Origin: Aquabacterium humicola
Lineage (GTDB): Bacteria > Pseudomonadota > Gammaproteobacteria > Burkholderiales > Burkholderiaceae_C
NCBI RefSeq assembly: GCF_030167915.1
Contig: NZ_JARGNB010000002.1
Span: 1,116,001 to 1,180,000, forward strand
DNA: 64,000 nucleotides
Direction of reading: 5' to 3'
The translations under genes and the position numbers were made by a program. The notes below the pieces were generated by a model, which searched no databases, had not been told where the DNA came from, and was given only the letters and a program-made list of their open reading frames with translations. The stretch's first letter is position 1, and each line of letters begins with the position of its first letter. Shown here piece by piece: positions 62,633 through 64,000 of the stretch.

Positions 62633-63517
62633 ATGGAGATCTTTGGCATCCCCAGCCAGGCCCTGTTCGGCCAGTTGCTGATCGGGCTGATCAACGGCTC
62701 GTTCTATGCGCTGCTGTCACTCGGCCTGGCGGTGATCTTCGGCCTGCTGAACATCATCAACTTCACCCACGGCGCGCAGTACATGATGGGCGCGTTCTGC
62801 GCCTGGCTGCTGATGCAGAAGTTGGGGCTGGGCTACTGGTGGTCGCTGGCGATCGTGCCGGTGGTGGTGGGCGCCACGGGCGTCGTGATCGAGCGCTTCA
62901 TGCTGAGCCGGCTGTACCAGCTCGACCACCTCTACGGCCTGCTGCTGACCTTCGGCCTCGCGCTGATCGTGCAGGGCCTGTTCCGCAACGAGTACGGCTC
63001 GTCGGGCCAGCCCTACCAGATCCCCGAGTCGCTGCAGGGCGGGCAGAACCTGGGCTTCATGTTCCTGCCGAACTACCGCGCCTGGGTGGTGGTGGCCTCG
63101 GGCGTGGTGTGCTTCGGAACCTGGTTCGTGATCGAGCGCACCAAGCTCGGTGCCTACCTGCGCGCGGCCACCGAGAACCCGAAGCTGGTGCAGGCCTTCG
63201 GCGTCGACGTGCCGCGCATGATCACGCTGACCTACGGCTTCGGGGTCGGGCTGGCGGCGCTGGCCGGCGTGATGGCCGCGCCGATCTACCAGGTCAGCCC
63301 GCAGATGGGGGCGGACCTGATCATCGTCGTATTCGCGGTCGTCGTGATCGGCGGCATGGGCTCGATCAGCGGCGCCATCGTCACCGGCTTCGGCCTCGGG
63401 CTGATCGAGGGACTGACGAAGGTGTTCTACCCGGAGGCGTCGAACACGGTGATCTTCATCATCATGGCCATCGTGCTGCTGCTGAAGCCGGCCGGCCTGT
63501 TCGGGACGCAGAAATGA
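62633..63517 (+). CDS. livH: Liv-type inner-membrane permease (LivH)
   Basis: A 294-residue permease with about eight transmembrane segments. The LivH signature FGLLNIINFTHGAQYMMGAF and the cytoplasmic loop IERTKLGAYLRAATENPKLVQAFGVDV are diagnostic. AGGTTC lies before the ATG at 62633. It is followed by livM after 76 bases of repeat-rich sequence. Confidence 0.94.
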   Translation: MEIFGIPSQALFGQLLIGLINGSFYALLSLGLAVIFGLLNIINFTHGAQYMMGAFCAWLLMQKLGLGYWWSLAIVPVVVGATGVVIERFMLSRLYQLDHLYGLLLTFGLALIVQGLFRNEYGSSGQPYQIPESLQGGQNLGFMFLPNYRAWVVVASGVVCFGTWFVIERTKLGAYLRAATENPKLVQAFGVDVPRMITLTYGFGVGLAALAGVMAAPIYQVSPQMGADLIIVVFAVVVIGGMGSISGAIVTGFGLGLIEGLTKVFYPEASNTVIFIIMAIVLLLKPAGLFGTQK

Positions 63518-63519
63518 GG

Positions 63520-63590
63520 CCCCTCAGCTCGCTTCGCTCGTGGTCCCCCGAGGGGACGCGCGGCCTCCCTGGGGCGGCCCGGCGGAGGCC
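63520..63590. repeat. GC-rich repeat element between livH and livM
   Basis: A palindrome-rich element reading CTCGCTTCGCTCGTGGTCCCCCGAGG then CCTGGGGCGGCCCGGCGGAGG. It shares TGGGGCGGCC with the copies at 49605-49784, and CGCTTCGCTC with a fragment at 19044-19053. It lies within the operon and can fold into hairpins. Confidence 0.6.
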
Positions 63591-63593
63591 GCG

Positions 63594-64000
63594 ATGAGCG
63601 CCGTGCTGCCGGGGTCGACCTCGGGAACCGCTGCTGCCGACGCCGCCAGCGGCCGCCGCGTGCACCTGATCGCCTTCGCCGTGATGGCGCTCGTGCTGCT
63701 CGCCGCACCGCTGGTGGTGTACCCGGTGTTCATGATGAAGCTGATGTGCTTCGCGCTGTTCGCCTGCGCATTCAACCTGCTGATCGGCTTCGGCGGCCTG
63801 CTGTCCTTCGGCCACGCGATGTTCCTCGGCAGCGCGGGCTATATCTCGGCGCATGCGGCCAAGGTCTGGGGCCTGACGCCGGAGCTCGCGATCCTCTGCG
63901 GCACCGGTACCGCGGTGCTGCTGGGCTTCGGCGCCGGGCTGCTGGCGATCCGTCGCCAGGGCATCTACTTCGCGATGATCACGCTGGCGCTGGCGCAGAT
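63594..64000 (+). CDS. livM: Liv-type inner-membrane permease (LivM), cut by window end
   Basis: The first 135 codons from the ATG at 63594. The N-terminal 20 residues are Ala/Ser-rich, then transmembrane segments LIAFAVMALVLLAAPLVVYP and FALFACAFNLLIGFGGLLSF, the LivM type, with SFGHAMFLGSAGYISAHAAKVWG. The remaining two-thirds lie outside the window. It completes the operon livG-livF-binding protein-livH-livM. Confidence 0.9.
   Translation, partial: MSAVLPGSTSGTAAADAASGRRVHLIAFAVMALVLLAAPLVVYPVFMMKLMCFALFACAFNLLIGFGGLLSFGHAMFLGSAGYISAHAAKVWGLTPELAILCGTGTAVLLGFGAGLLAIRRQGIYFAMITLALAQ

Overview
The window is a stretch of a high-GC chromosome from a betaproteobacterium, most likely order Burkholderiales (Rubrivivax/Roseateles/Leptothrix-like). 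The reasons are the gene order yicC | Ser/Thr kinase - PP2C phosphatase - rph - rdgB - hemW, the serS - tRNA-Ser pair, a DUF3717/DUF1289 protein, many LysR regulators and complete Dpp and Liv ABC operons. Coding density is high and there is no integrase, transposase, phage gene, rRNA operon or CRISPR array, so this looks like core chromosome with metabolic modules rather than an island. Taxonomy is an inference from family knowledge.

Layout. 1-5 kb: a housekeeping block (yicC start, kinase/phosphatase pair, RNase PH, dITP/XTP pyrophosphatase, HemW). 5-9 kb: a LysR regulator divergent from a small DUF1127-like gene, then cheR-cheD-cheB with a sigma28-like promoter. 9.3-11.2 kb: a diguanylate cyclase, a MinD/FlhG-like ATPase and a truncated haemoglobin in a tight operon. 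11-17 kb: a double-thioredoxin protein, Smr protein, radC, FKBP isomerase, ispH, serS and tRNA-Ser(CGA). 17-22 kb: envelope genes (BON protein, lipoprotein) and a cpxP-like - cpxR-like - cpxA-like set preceded by a perfect GTAAA-N5-GTAAA box. 22-33 kb: MATE pump, a frameshifted PPC/DUF296 gene, DUF1223 protein, RhlE-type helicase, GST, LysR, GMC oxidoreductase, cold-shock protein with an attenuator-like leader, an orphan ParA and a ferredoxin.

33.4-44.4 kb is a complete N-acetylglucosamine catabolic locus. A TonB-dependent receptor lies divergent from a GntR/UTRA regulator, and a six-gene operon nagK-nagA-nagB(II)-nagZ-AmpG-like MFS-GH16 runs towards it. Three copies of the same direct repeat (TGGTA-N6-TGGTA) sit before the receptor, the regulator and nagK, which ties the locus into one regulon. 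The proposed flow is receptor (outer membrane), AmpG-like permease (inner membrane), NagZ (cytoplasm), then NagK, NagA and NagB-II to fructose-6-phosphate, with a secreted GH16 enzyme working upstream.

45-52.7 kb holds a Dpp-type peptide ABC operon (dppABCDF) and a BMP-family binding protein. 52.8-55.6 kb holds the most unusual gene: a 750-residue protein that joins a group I cysteine desulfurase, an ETHE1-type persulfide dioxygenase and a rhodanese in one chain, divergent from an Lrp/AsnC regulator. This looks like a single-polypeptide route for cysteine sulfur to sulfite or thiosulfate and is the best candidate here for an undescribed system. 55.6-64 kb holds a GNAT enzyme, a DODA-type dioxygenase, a large FtsX-like permease without its ATPase, and a branched-chain amino-acid type ABC operon (livG, livF, binding protein, livH, livM cut by the window end). 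In that operon LivF has Arg in place of the Walker A Lys.
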